The notes: a model not told the origin generated them from the letters alone. Counted from the first letter of the stretch, positions 16,552-25,355 are shown. The stretch is DNA of 64,000 nt from G963669295 sp963669295 (GCA_963669295.1 OY769938.1:3224001-3288000); one strand, 5' to 3'. Translations and numbers: made by a program.

Positions 16552-19500
16552 ATGGAAAAAATAGCCCCTTATACCCCTCGGCATAAAGTGCGAATTGTAA
16601 CTGCAGCGTCGTTGTTCGACGGGCATGATGCAGCAATTAATATCATGCGTCGCATCATTCAGTCAACTGGCTGTGAAGTCATTCATTTGGGCCACGATCG
16701 AAGTGTAGAAGAAGTAGTGAATTGTGCCATTGAAGAAGATGCACAGGCCATTGCAATGACTTCTTACCAGGGCGGGCACATGGAATACTTTAAGTACATG
16801 TACGATTTGTTGAAGGAAAAGGGCGCACCGCACATCAAGATTTTTGGTGGTGGTGGTGGCACCATCTTGCCAGAAGAAATTAAAGAGTTGCACGACTATG
16901 GCATTACCCGCATATACCATCCCGACGATGGACGTGAAATGGGATTGCAGGGCATGATCAATGATTTGGTGCAACAAAGCGATTTCCCCACGGGCGCTAA
17001 CCTAAATGGAGAAGTAAAGCACTTGCAAGAAAAAGATGTGAAGTCTATTGCCAAACTGATATCAGCAGCAGAAAACTTTCCGGAAGATTCAGCCAATGAT
17101 TTGGATGAAGTACATCAATTGTCGGCAAAAGTATCGACCCCTATTTTAGGAATTACCGGTACAGGAGGGGCAGGTAAGTCGTCGTTGGTAGATGAATTGG
17201 TGCGAAGGTTTCTCATCGATTTCCCGGAAAAAAATATCGCCATCGTATCTGTAGATCCTTCCAAAAGGAAAACGGGCGGTGCGTTATTGGGCGACCGCAT
17301 TCGAATGAACTCCATTCGCAACGAACGGGTGTACATGCGCTCATTGGCTACACGTCAATCGAATTTAGCGTTAAGCAAACACGTGAATGAAGCGCTAGAA
17401 ATACTTAAGGCAGCGGCATACGATTTAATCATACTGGAAACTTCGGGCATTGGTCAGTCTGATACCGAAATCATTGAGCATTCAGATACCAGCTTGTATG
17501 TAATGACCCCAGAATATGGGGCAGCAACACAATTGGAAAAAATCGACATGTTGGATTTTGCCGACATGATTGCCATCAATAAGTTCGATAAGCGGGGAGC
17601 GCTGGATGCTTTGCGCGATGTGAAAAAGCAATACAAGCGCAACCACCAATTGTGGGAAGTGGCCGATGATGACATCCCGGTATTTGGCACCATCGCATCG
17701 CAGTTCAACGATCCGGGCACCAATAAGCTCTACAAGATGCTGATGGATAAGCTGGTGGAAAAGACTGGAGCCGACTTACAATCTACGTTTGAAATTACCG
17801 ACGAGATGTCGGAAAAAATATTTGTAATTCCACCCAACCGCACACGCTACCTTTCCGAGATATCGGAAAACAATCGTGCTTACGATAAATGGGCGAAAGA
17901 ACAGGTAGAAGTAGCACAAAAACTCTATGGACTTAAACAGTCGATGGAAGCCTTAGCAACTTCTTCTATTGATGATAAAGACAGGCTAATAAAAGGGTTG
18001 CAGGAAGCTTTTGAACAGGTGAAACTCGACCTTGATCCACACAATTGGCAGCTCATAGAAGGTTGGGAAACAAAAGTAAAACGATACAAAGATCCGGTAT
18101 TCACCTTTAAGGTACGCGATAAAGAACTGTCGATTCAAACCCATACCGAGAGCCTTTCGCATACACAAATACCAAAGGTATCGTTGCCGCGCTACAAAGC
18201 CTGGGGTGATTTACTGGCCTGGAACCTACAAGAAAATGTACCGGGAGAATTCCCTTACACCTCTGGCTTATTTCCATTCAAACGCGAAGGAGAAGACCCC
18301 ACCCGCATGTTTGCTGGTGAAGGTGGACCTGAACGTACCAATAAACGGTTTCATTACGTAAGCCTGGGCATGCCTGCAAAACGATTGTCTACCGCCTTTG
18401 ATTCAGTAACACTGTATGGGAACGATCCCGACCACCGCCCCGATATTTATGGGAAAATTGGCAATGCAGGCGTATCTATTTGTTGTTTGGATGATGCCAA
18501 AAAACTGTATTCCGGATTCGATTTGTCGAACCCAAAAACATCGGTGTCGATGACGATCAACGGGCCTGCACCAATGTTGTTAGGCTTTTTTATGAATGCA
18601 GCGGTTGATCAGCAATGCGAGCGTTACATCAAGGAGCATGGTTTGGAAAAAGAAGTGGAGCAGAAGCTGAAAGCCATGTATGAAGATAAAGGCCTTGAGC
18701 GACCGCGTTACCAGGGCGAAATTCCAGAAGGCAATGATGGCCTGGGCTTAATGCTGTTAGGCATTACTGGCGATCAGGTGTTGCCAGCAGATGTGTATGC
18801 AGAAATTAAAGCCGCCACCTTATCGAAAGTGCGAGGCACAGTACAAGCCGATATTTTAAAAGAAGATCAAGCACAAAACACGTGTATTTTTTCTACCGAG
18901 TTTGCGTTGCGACTGATGGGAGATGTACAAGAGTATTTCATCGATCATAACATTCGTAACTTTTATTCGGTTTCTATTTCAGGCTACCACATTGCAGAAG
19001 CAGGAGCCAACCCCATTACTCAATTGGCTTTTACCTTAGCCAATGGCTTTACTTATGTAGAATACTACCTCAGTAGGGGTATGGACATCAACAAATTTGG
19101 TCCCAACTTATCGTTTTTCTTTTCCAATGGTATCGACCCTGAGTATGCTGTTATTGGCAGGGTAGCTCGAAGAATTTGGTCGAAAGCACTAAAGCATAAG
19201 TACGAAGGCAATGCCCGGGCACAGATGCTAAAATACCATATTCAAACCTCGGGCCGTTCGTTGCATGCCCAGGAAATTGATTTCAACGATATTCGCACCA
19301 CCCTTCAAGCATTGTATGCCATTTACGACAATTGCAACTCTTTGCATACCAATGCCTACGATGAAGCCATTACTACGCCCACCGAAGAATCGGTACGCAG
19401 GGCCATGGCCATTCAATTGATCATTAACCGCGAGCTAGGGTTGGCAAAAAATGAAAACCCCATCCAGGGATCTTTCATCATCGAAGAACTAACCGATTTG

Positions 19501-19932
19501 GTAGAAGAAGCCGTGCTTTTTGAGTTCGATCGCATTACCGAACGTGGGGGAGTATTGGGAGCCATGGAAACCATGTATCAACGCAGCAAAATACAAGAAG
19601 AAAGCTTGTATTATGAAACGCTGAAACATACGGGCGAATTCCCAATTATTGGAGTAAACACTTTCTTAAGTTCTAAAGGATCGCCTACCATTATTCCACA
19701 AGAGGTAATTAGAGCCACGGAAGAAGAAAAGCAGTATCAAATTAGTATGCTAGAGCAATTGCATGCGGCCAAAAAAGATGGAGCAAACGATCAATTGCGC
19801 AAAGTGCAGCAAGCTGCCATTCAAAATCAAAATGTGTTTGAAGCACTTATGGAGGCGGCCAAATACTGCTCGTTGGGACAAATTACCAATGCACTGTTTG
19901 AAGTAGGCGGGCAGTATCGTCGCAACATGTAA
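16552..19932 (+). CDS. icmF: Fused B12-dependent acyl-CoA mutase (IcmF-type, isobutyryl-CoA mutase fused)
   Basis: An 1126-residue protein with the full IcmF order. The N-terminal cobalamin-binding domain has SLFDGHDAAINIM (DxH-type loop, residues 21-33) and FGGGGGTI. A MeaB/G-protein chaperone domain follows with Walker A GTGGAGKSS (about 203-211), ETSGIGQSDTE and NKFDKRG. The mutase barrel at about 565-1126 has FPYTSGLFPFKREGEDPTRMFAGEGG, HRPDIYGKIGNAGVSI and SGYHIAEAGA. Where methylmalonyl-CoA mutases carry the substrate Arg (RNTYIF), this protein has Gln (QNTCIF), and it has Phe at GLFPF, as in isobutyryl-CoA-type mutases. Expected reaction: isobutyryl-CoA to n-butyryl-CoA with adenosylcobalamin, possibly also pivalyl/isovaleryl substrates. 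The embedded GTPase repairs the cofactor. Confidence 0.9.
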   Translation: MEKIAPYTPRHKVRIVTAASLFDGHDAAINIMRRIIQSTGCEVIHLGHDRSVEEVVNCAIEEDAQAIAMTSYQGGHMEYFKYMYDLLKEKGAPHIKIFGGGGGTILPEEIKELHDYGITRIYHPDDGREMGLQGMINDLVQQSDFPTGANLNGEVKHLQEKDVKSIAKLISAAENFPEDSANDLDEVHQLSAKVSTPILGITGTGGAGKSSLVDELVRRFLIDFPEKNIAIVSVDPSKRKTGGALLGDRIRMNSIRNERVYMRSLATRQSNLALSKHVNEALEILKAAAYDLIILETSGIGQSDTEIIEHSDTSLYVMTPEYGAATQLEKIDMLDFADMIAINKFDKRGALDALRDVKKQYKRNHQLWEVADDDIPVFGTIASQFNDPGTNKLYKMLMDKLVEKTGADLQSTFEITDEMSEKIFVIPPNRTRYLSEISENNRAYDKWAKEQVEVAQKLYGLKQSMEALATSSIDDKDRLIKGLQEAFEQVKLDLDPHNWQLIEGWETKVKRYKDPVFTFKVRDKELSIQTHTESLSHTQIPKVSLPRYKAWGDLLAWNLQENVPGEFPYTSGLFPFKREGEDPTRMFAGEGGPERTNKRFHYVSLGMPAKRLSTAFDSVTLYGNDPDHRPDIYGKIGNAGVSICCLDDAKKLYSGFDLSNPKTSVSMTINGPAPMLLGFFMNAAVDQQCERYIKEHGLEKEVEQKLKAMYEDKGLERPRYQGEIPEGNDGLGLMLLGITGDQVLPADVYAEIKAATLSKVRGTVQADILKEDQAQNTCIFSTEFALRLMGDVQEYFIDHNIRNFYSVSISGYHIAEAGANPITQLAFTLANGFTYVEYYLSRGMDINKFGPNLSFFFSNGIDPEYAVIGRVARRIWSKALKHKYEGNARAQMLKYHIQTSGRSLHAQEIDFNDIRTTLQALYAIYDNCNSLHTNAYDEAITTPTEESVRRAMAIQLIINRELGLAKNENPIQGSFIIEELTDLVEEAVLFEFDRITERGGVLGAMETMYQRSKIQEESLYYETLKHTGEFPIIGVNTFLSSKGSPTIIPQEVIRATEEEKQYQISMLEQLHAAKKDGANDQLRKVQQAAIQNQNVFEALMEAAKYCSLGQITNALFEVGGQYRRNM

Positions 19933-20023
19933 GCACTGTTATAGCACTTAAAATACAGGCGTTGCATGATTTGCCTCAGCATGTTATTCATTATCTTTAT
20001 AGCAATACCTAACCTACATACCT

Positions 20024-20482
20024 ATGAACTACTTTAAATTACTATTGGCTGTCTTCTTTTTTCTATCATTTGCCATACATGCTGATGCCCAGGGAAAAGG
20101 AAATGGTAAAGGCAATGGCAAAGGCCATGGCAAGAAAGAACACGTAAAAAAGGAGAAAACGAATGGCCCTCCTGCATGGGCTCCTGCACACGGATATCGC
20201 AAACGCCATATCTTCTTTCCTGAACATAATGTGTATTACGACAGCCAAAAACAGGTTTACATTGCGAAAGAAGAGCCTGCAAAAGAACAGCCTACAAAAG
20301 AACCTTCCAAAGAAAAGCAGCCCACTGCTAAAGAAATTTGGAACATCACAAAGGAGCTTCCTGAAAAACTAAAGGACATTGACTTGAAAAAAGCAAAGCA
20401 AGTAGAGCTCGACCTCGATGGTATTGATGATCCGCAGAAGCTGTTTGATAAACACCTCAAAGAATTTGGTTTTAAGAAGTGA
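20024..20482 (+). CDS. Small secreted basic protein, unknown function
   Basis: A 152-residue protein with signal peptide (ends AIHADAQ, residue 23). A short Gly/Lys repeat follows (GKGNGKGNGKGHGKK, 24-38), then a conserved-looking core APAHGYRKRHIFFPEHNVYYDSQKQ, a Lys/Glu/Pro-rich linker (AKEEPAKEQPTKEPSKEKQP) and a helical tail. The 'HGYR...YFPxHNVYYD' core occurs in other Bacteroidota secreted proteins of unknown function. Its TGA overlaps the ATG of the next gene by one base. Confidence 0.7.
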   Translation: MNYFKLLLAVFFFLSFAIHADAQGKGNGKGNGKGHGKKEHVKKEKTNGPPAWAPAHGYRKRHIFFPEHNVYYDSQKQVYIAKEEPAKEQPTKEPSKEKQPTAKEIWNITKELPEKLKDIDLKKAKQVELDLDGIDDPQKLFDKHLKEFGFKK

Positions 20483-20919
20483 TGCCCCTGGCCAAAGCCA
20501 CTACTAAAATACAATACCCCATAGTGGTATTACTGCTCAATGTGGGGTGGGTTTACGGTGGTGTGGTATACATGATTGAAAAAGAACCTACTACCTGGTG
20601 GATTGTAGAGGGAGTGGTTATTCTTTTTTTAATGATTGTTTTCTTGTTGTTCCGTACCGTAAAGGTGTACGAAGATCGATTGGAAATTAAACTGTTGTAT
20701 GGCACCAAATCGTACAAGTGGGAAGAATTAATGGGCTATTACGAGCAAGGGTACATTCACGAAGGAGCGCATGAACGACTGCCAGTGAAAGAATTCATCG
20801 TGCAGAAAAAAGAGGGCAACCCTATTTACCTATCAGATCAGTTACTCAATGGTATGGCAGGAGTAAGAAAAGTATTGCGCGAAAAGCTGCCCGAGGTAGA
20901 AAAGGCCATTGAAATGTAG
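20482..20919 (+). CDS. PH-like membrane protein
   Basis: A 145-residue protein with two N-terminal membrane helices (IQYPIVVLLLNVGWVYGGVVYM and WIVEGVVILFLMIVFLLF). A small domain follows (VKVYEDRLEIKLLYGTKSYKWEELMGYY) that looks like the bacterial PH/DUF304-type fold. The ATG at 20482 overlaps the preceding TGA (TGATG), indicating coupled translation. Function unknown. Confidence 0.65.
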   Translation: MPLAKATTKIQYPIVVLLLNVGWVYGGVVYMIEKEPTTWWIVEGVVILFLMIVFLLFRTVKVYEDRLEIKLLYGTKSYKWEELMGYYEQGYIHEGAHERLPVKEFIVQKKEGNPIYLSDQLLNGMAGVRKVLREKLPEVEKAIEM

Positions 20920-20920
20920 G

Positions 20921-21088
20921 CTAAAACAAAAAATCTTTGAAAAGCAGTACAGCAATGGCTGCCAAAGCCAATAAGCTGAAGATAAAAGTACGCCAAAAAA
21001 AGAACCCTTGCTTCTTGTAATAGCGTGCTACAAGAAAAGCAACAATCATCATGCCGCTGCCTAGCAACGCATATTCCCACCATTCCAT
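20921..21088 (-). CDS. Small two-helix membrane protein
   Basis: A 55-residue frame starting at the ATG at 21088: an N-terminal membrane segment (WEYALLGSGMMIVAFLVARYY), a basic turn (KKQG) and a second one (TFIFSLLALAAIAVLLF). It converges on the PH-like gene with one base between the two stop codons. The topology and compact position suggest a real gene; no family recognised. Confidence 0.5.
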   Translation of the reverse strand: MEWWEYALLGSGMMIVAFLVARYYKKQGFFFWRTFIFSLLALAAIAVLLFKDFLF

Positions 21089-21217
21089 AGGGCAAAAATA
21101 AGCACAAAACCATTTGTACCACGAAGTAGTATGCATCAATGTCGTTTACCAGACATAAAAAAGGGGATGCAAGAATTTAGGTGTTTTTAATTGAATTAGA
21201 CGTCAGCGCAAATATGT

Positions 21218-21343
21218 TTTTGCACTCAAACGAAACTGTTTTGCACTCAAACGAAACTGTTTTGTACTCAAACGAAACTGTTTTGTACTCAAACGAAACT
21301 GTTTTGCACCCAAACGAAACTGTTTAACCCGAAAACGAAACTG
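21218..21343. repeat. Tandem repeat, six 21-bp units
   Basis: Six head-to-tail units of 21 bp (21218, 21239, 21260, 21281, 21302, 21323). Each ends in CAAACGAAACTG or AAAACGAAACTG and begins TTTTG(C/T)A except the last. Units 1 and 2 are identical, units 3 and 4 are identical (one C-to-T change), unit 5 has one change and unit 6 is degenerate. The array lies in the 340-bp gene-free region 21089-21428, where I see nothing else apart from the promoter area of the GIN-domain gene. Confidence 0.95.
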
Positions 21344-21428
21344 TTCCAAAGCACGAAGCAGTGCGAATTGCCAATAAAATGAGCAAAACCAAACGATTTA
21401 ACCCTATCTTTATAGCAAACGCATATAC

Positions 21429-22142
21429 ATGAAACTTTTTTTGGCATTTATTGTTGTATTGTTCACCTCTTGTACCGTTACCGACTGTGTTAATGGTGAA
21501 GGAAAACAGGTAGAAGATACTCGTAAAACAACTGATTTTACAAAGATTGAGTTGGATTGCTCGGCCGATGTTTTTATTAAACAAGTTGCCAACGAGCCAG
21601 CTGCTATTACCGTAGTGGCACCAGAAAATTTGTTGAACCACATCACCACTGTTGTTACTGATGATAAATTAGTGATAGATACCAAAGGATGTATCAATTA
21701 CGATAAGAGCATAGAGGTACACCTTACGTTGCAAGATCTGGATAAGTTAATTATTGATGGTTCAGGAGATGTGAAATCCGAGTCTACAATAACCACTTCT
21801 GAATTGGAACTTGTGATAGATGGTTCGGGGAATATGACGATGGATGTAGTAACCGATGATTTGCGTACCACTATTGATGGGTCGGGCGACGTAATACTTT
21901 ATGGGAATACGAAAAAACATAAAGTATTGATTGATGGTTCAGGAAATGTAGAGGCCTTTAAGTTGGAGTCGGATGTTACTAAAGTAACGGTTGACGGCTC
22001 TGGTGATGTGGAAGTAACCGTGTATGAAAAGTTGAAAGCCATTGTAGAAGGCAGTGGCGATATCGATTATAAAAAAGGAGATGCTACTGTAGAAGTTGAC
22101 ATTGAAAATGATGGCAGTGGCGATGTGAAGGAGGTAAAATAA
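21429..22142 (+). CDS. GIN-domain (DUF2807) lipoprotein
   Basis: A 237-residue protein with lipoprotein signal (VLFTSC, Cys about 15). The head-GIN/DUF2807 domain begins FTKIELDCSADVFIKQ and continues as a right-handed beta-helix in which DGSGD/N recurs in each turn (IIDGSGDVKSE, VIDGSGNMTMD, TIDGSGDVILY, LIDGSGNVEAF, TVDGSGDVEVT, VEGSGDIDYK, NDGSGDVKEV). The periodic Gly-Ser-Gly-Asp turn could bind calcium, which is inference. Bacteroidota genomes carry many such envelope proteins of unknown role. Confidence 0.88.
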   Translation: MKLFLAFIVVLFTSCTVTDCVNGEGKQVEDTRKTTDFTKIELDCSADVFIKQVANEPAAITVVAPENLLNHITTVVTDDKLVIDTKGCINYDKSIEVHLTLQDLDKLIIDGSGDVKSESTITTSELELVIDGSGNMTMDVVTDDLRTTIDGSGDVILYGNTKKHKVLIDGSGNVEAFKLESDVTKVTVDGSGDVEVTVYEKLKAIVEGSGDIDYKKGDATVEVDIENDGSGDVKEVK

Positions 22143-22376
22143 TTGATCTTAAAGCCTGCGTATAAGCAGTTCTTGAGTAGTTGATCCATTAAATAACGCT
22201 TCACTACAATAATTAACACGTTTGCAGCGTTGTGTTTATAGTTGCTGCCATTTGCTTTGCTCATCCCACTGTTAACCATTCTATACAGTAAAAGAATATT
22301 TATTTTTTCAGTTTAGACTTAGGTCTAATCAACACATCTGCTTCACCATCCTGCTAACTTAAAGGTGTGTAATATC

Positions 22377-23219
22377 ATGAAAAAATCTCGCTCGCTCATG
22401 GTGTTGTTCATAGGCTGTTGTGCCTGCAATACCACTCCTCCACAACTTAATTCTTTGGTCGATGTAGTGCCCAATTCCGATACCCTTGTGGTAATAGAAG
22501 AGGAGGTGGAATCACTGCTGGTTCAACAAGGAATTCCCTGTAAACTGGTACTTCCAAAAGAAGTTTCAACGCTTCAATTTGATCATACCTATTTCTTAGC
22601 TACCAATGTGGTGGGCGAAGAGGCATTGGCACATAACAATGAATCGAGGTATTATTGGACCGCTGTAGGAGAAAAACAAGGCATTGTATTGTACCAAACA
22701 GTAATCAATGAAATTAAGCAACGAACAAAATACCAGGAAGCCATTTGGCACAGTAGAAAGGAGTTGCGTGGCGAACGCCAAACGAAGTACAATGAATTGT
22801 TGCATGCAGATGCACAAAAATTGCAAGTTATTGGTGGAGAATGGTTGGTGCTAAAAGAAGGTTTCCAGTCTAACGGGTTATCGCCAGTATGGTTATGCAT
22901 TTGTGCTCAAAATATACATGGAGATATTTATTTTAAAGAACAGTTTAACCTCAATACATTTCCAAGAAAACATTGGCGAGCCATTCGACTTCCCGATCTT
23001 ATTTCATTCAACGATAACGTGTTGGTATACCTTCAAAACGATCATGGCATAGCGTACCAATACCAGGCCGAGCAAGCCATATTTCACAAGTCAATTGCTG
23101 ATGGACTTTATGCAGAAAGGATATTGCCCCAACAACTATTGGGCAATATGCAAAGTGCACCACCTTTAATTACATGGGTATACAGCCCTGGTATTACTTC
23201 AACGGCATTGGAACAATAA
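22377..23219 (+). CDS. Lipoprotein of unknown function
   Basis: A 280-residue protein from the ATG at 22377 (MKKSRSLMVLFIGCCAC; lipobox at the double Cys). The mature part starts with an acidic linker (VVPNSDTLVVIEEEVESL). I recognise no family. A 234-bp upstream region contains a small inverted repeat TTAGAC-TTAG-GTCTAA (22313-22328) that could be an operator. A clear terminator follows the gene. Confidence 0.6.
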   Translation: MKKSRSLMVLFIGCCACNTTPPQLNSLVDVVPNSDTLVVIEEEVESLLVQQGIPCKLVLPKEVSTLQFDHTYFLATNVVGEEALAHNNESRYYWTAVGEKQGIVLYQTVINEIKQRTKYQEAIWHSRKELRGERQTKYNELLHADAQKLQVIGGEWLVLKEGFQSNGLSPVWLCICAQNIHGDIYFKEQFNLNTFPRKHWRAIRLPDLISFNDNVLVYLQNDHGIAYQYQAEQAIFHKSIADGLYAERILPQQLLGNMQSAPPLITWVYSPGITSTALEQ

Positions 23220-23239
23220 AGCATTCAAGAGGTAGAGCT

Positions 23240-23274
23240 GTTATAAAAGTGTGGTTGCGTTCAGCTTTTATAAC
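23240..23274 (+). other. Perfect 10-bp inverted repeat upstream of the terminator
   Basis: GTTATAAAAG (23240-23249) and CTTTTATAAC (23265-23274) can pair as a 10-bp stem with a 15-base loop, 20 bases downstream of the lipoprotein stop codon and four bases before a second hairpin. It may be an RNA-stability element or a second terminator arm. Confidence 0.5.
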
Positions 23275-23277
23275 ATG

Positions 23278-23304
23278 AAAGGCAGTGTTGGCACACTGCC
23301 TTTT
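23278..23304 (+). terminator. Rho-independent terminator after the lipoprotein gene
   Basis: GGCAGTG (23281-23287) pairs with CACTGCC (23294-23300) around a six-base loop. Flanking AAA/TTT extends the stem to 10 bp, and a short T run follows. Confidence 0.75.
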
Positions 23305-23447
23305 GCTATTTACTGTAATTCTTGTGTAATTGCTTTTGCAGCGAAATAAACATTTATTCATTTTTTCCGAACTAAATAAGGAGTTGCTCGTATAAAGATG
23401 GACTACTGCTAAAAACCGAATACCGTAAGAACGTATTTAGCAAAGGA

Positions 23448-23843
23448 ATGAAAAAGATGATTATTGAAGGCTCCGAACGATCGCCATACGTTCATTTTGA
23501 TAGTGAGCGTGGTGTATTGGAAATTAAAGGGAAATCAATTCCGGAAAACCCAACAGGTTTTTACCAACAATTGCTCGACTGGGTCGACAATTACATTCAA
23601 CACCCACAGCCACAAACGTATGTTTACATTGCGTTGGAGTATTTTAATACCAGTTCTGCCAAATCAATTCTCGACTTGTTTAAAAAGTTAGATCAGGTAC
23701 ACAGTGCTGGTAAATCGGCTGTGGATACCCATTGGGTATACGAATCAGACGATATTGATATGTTGGAAGCTGGACAGGATTATCAACGTATGCTTGATTT
23801 ACCCATGCAATTGAAAGCCATCGAGCGTTTTGATTTTAGCTGA
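23448..23843 (+). CDS. SiaC-family (DUF1987) regulatory phosphoprotein, first copy
   Basis: A 131-residue single-domain protein of the SiaC/DUF1987 family. It has the family pattern SPYVHFDSERGVLEIKGKSIPEN, LDWVDNYI, YIALEYFNTSSAKSILDLFKKL and VYESDDIDMLEAGQDYQ. In Pseudomonas SiaC a Thr at position 68 is phosphorylated by the SiaB kinase and controls a diguanylate cyclase. Here NTSSAK places Thr at 68 as well. No SiaA/SiaB/SiaD gene is in the window. A paralogue follows 142 bp downstream. Confidence 0.88.
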   Translation: MKKMIIEGSERSPYVHFDSERGVLEIKGKSIPENPTGFYQQLLDWVDNYIQHPQPQTYVYIALEYFNTSSAKSILDLFKKLDQVHSAGKSAVDTHWVYESDDIDMLEAGQDYQRMLDLPMQLKAIERFDFS

Positions 23844-23985
23844 GCAAGGCCTGGGGAAATTATCAACCTTTTCGATCACGGTATTTAACAACAATTAATG
23901 TGAACTTGTCGAAAGACCACAAGAAAATTAGTATCTTGTAGTTGGTTTTTCTTTATTTGGTACTTGAATAATAACACCTCTGGCA

Positions 23986-24384
23986 GTGGATAAATACTAC
24001 CTTGCACCAACGGAATGGACACCTGAGATTCTGCTCGATTACGATGCAGGATTTTTAGAAATTAAAGGACGGTCTGTTCCAGAAAATGCCGACATCATCT
24101 TTAAAGAGATGTTAGATTGGGTAGATCGTTATACCGAAAATCCTGCACCTACCACCAGGGTATCTTTAGCCGTAGAATACATCAATTCGGCCACCACCCG
24201 TACTCTAATTGATTTTTTCAAGAAGTTAAAAGCATTGAACAAGGCCGAAAAAACAAAGATGACGGTAGAGTGGATGTATGAAGAGGATGATACCGATATG
24301 CTTGATCTGGGAAAAGACTTTCAAGAATTGCTTGATATTCCTACTGATTTCATTGCAGTAGAACGTCTTAATTCTTTCAAGTAA
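23986..24384 (+). CDS. SiaC-family (DUF1987) regulatory phosphoprotein, second copy
   Basis: A 132-residue paralogue of the preceding gene, with the same pattern: DAGFLEIKGRSVPEN, MLDWVDRYTENP, LAVEYINSATTRTLIDFFKKL, YEEDDTDMLDLGKDFQ. It begins at a GTG at 23986. The phosphosite loop reads NSATTR, so position 68 is Ser instead of the Thr of the first copy. A TATCTTG element lies about 55 bases upstream, so it may have its own promoter. Its stop region overlaps the end of a short minus-strand frame. Confidence 0.85.
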   Translation: MDKYYLAPTEWTPEILLDYDAGFLEIKGRSVPENADIIFKEMLDWVDRYTENPAPTTRVSLAVEYINSATTRTLIDFFKKLKALNKAEKTKMTVEWMYEEDDTDMLDLGKDFQELLDIPTDFIAVERLNSFK

Positions 24385-24463
24385 AAATCAAAATTGTTCC
24401 TACCAAAACAATGGATACAATGATCAATACCATTTCCACAATAATTTGTTGTTTGTTTCGCAT
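24377..24463 (-). CDS. Single-helix membrane micro-protein (28 aa)
   Basis: A short frame with ATG at 24463: a charged start MRNKQQ, then an almost uninterrupted hydrophobic helix (IIVEMVLIIVSIVLVGTILIF) to residue 27. It converges on the second SiaC gene with an 8-bp overlap of the ends. Its charged start plus helix design mirrors the plus-strand micro-protein at 32967. Only the composition supports it, so confidence is moderate. Confidence 0.4.
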   Translation of the reverse strand: MRNKQQIIVEMVLIIVSIVLVGTILIFT

Positions 24464-24627
24464 AACCAGTAGTAGTAACCTCTATTAAAATTTACGGGTT
24501 TGTAGAACGTGTGGGGGTCATTTTTTTTTGAACCATCGTTTTTCGTTGACCAATAATTCAATTTTCTTGATAAAGTTGAAACACGTGGTTGAAATAGAGT
24601 GAAATTCTCTGTAGCTTCAACACATTA

Positions 24628-25344
24628 ATGGCAACTCAGCACCGTATAGCACTTTGGTCCGGACCGCGCAATGTATCTACTGCATTGATGTATTCTTTTG
24701 CGCAACGAACAGATACCAGGGTGGTGGATGAGCCGTTGTTTGGTTATTTCCTAAAGCACACCGGAGCCGAGCGTCCTTCAAGGGAGGAAGTATTAGCTAC
24801 CATGCCAACCGACCCGGAAGTCATCATAAAAAGCCTGCAAGCCAACCACGGCAAAGAAGTGTTGTTTATGAAACACATTGCCAATCATTTGGTAGGATTA
24901 GATTGGCAGGTGCTAAGCAACTTCAGCAATGTGATTCTTACACGCGATCCTACGCAAATGCTCCCTTCTTACGCGGTGCATGTTAACCAACCCACATTAC
25001 TGGATACAGCCTACGAAATTCAAGTACAATTGCTTCGTTACTTGTTAACCAATGGCATTGCCCCTGTGGTAGTTGATGCCAAACAAATACTGCTCCACCC
25101 AAGCAACACATTAAGCAAGTTGTGCCAACGGTTAAACATTCCTTTTCAAAACGAGATGTTGCAATGGGAAAAAGGCCCTTTGAAAGAAGATGGAATATGG
25201 GCTAAATATTGGTACCATGGCGTACATCAAAGTACTGGTTTTGCGCCATACCGTGAAAAAACAACCCCTTTTCCCGATCATTTAAAGCCATTGCTAGAAC
25301 AATGCCAACCTTTGTATGAAGAACTATTGAACCATGCCCTTTAA
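24628..25344 (+). CDS. Sulfotransferase-like P-loop protein
   Basis: A 238-residue protein opening RIALWSGPRNVSTALMYSFAQR, the 5'-phosphosulfate-binding loop pattern of the sulfotransferase superfamily. A conserved segment VVDEPLFGYFLKHTG follows, then FMKHIANHL and VILTRDPTQMLPSYA, which resembles the 3'-phosphate binding RDP...S motif. Closely spaced (11 bp) ahead of a class IV aminotransferase gene, a pairing that recurs in other genomes. Whether it truly transfers sulfate is unknown. Confidence 0.75.
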   Translation: MATQHRIALWSGPRNVSTALMYSFAQRTDTRVVDEPLFGYFLKHTGAERPSREEVLATMPTDPEVIIKSLQANHGKEVLFMKHIANHLVGLDWQVLSNFSNVILTRDPTQMLPSYAVHVNQPTLLDTAYEIQVQLLRYLLTNGIAPVVVDAKQILLHPSNTLSKLCQRLNIPFQNEMLQWEKGPLKEDGIWAKYWYHGVHQSTGFAPYREKTTPFPDHLKPLLEQCQPLYEELLNHAL

Positions 25345-25355
25345 AAAATGAACTT

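Noticed and set aside
21214..21325. A repeat peptide gene (SNETVL repeats) on the plus strand
   Set aside because: Its repeats follow automatically from a 21-bp unit in any frame, and there is no clear promoter or start context. It is kept only as a remark under the repeat finding.
21218..21343. CRISPR array
   Set aside because: The six 21-bp units are directly adjacent with no spacers between them, and no cas genes are present.
22313..22328. Operator-like inverted repeat TTAGAC-TTAG-GTCTAA
   Set aside because: Only six bases per arm and no regulator beside it; chance occurrence is likely.
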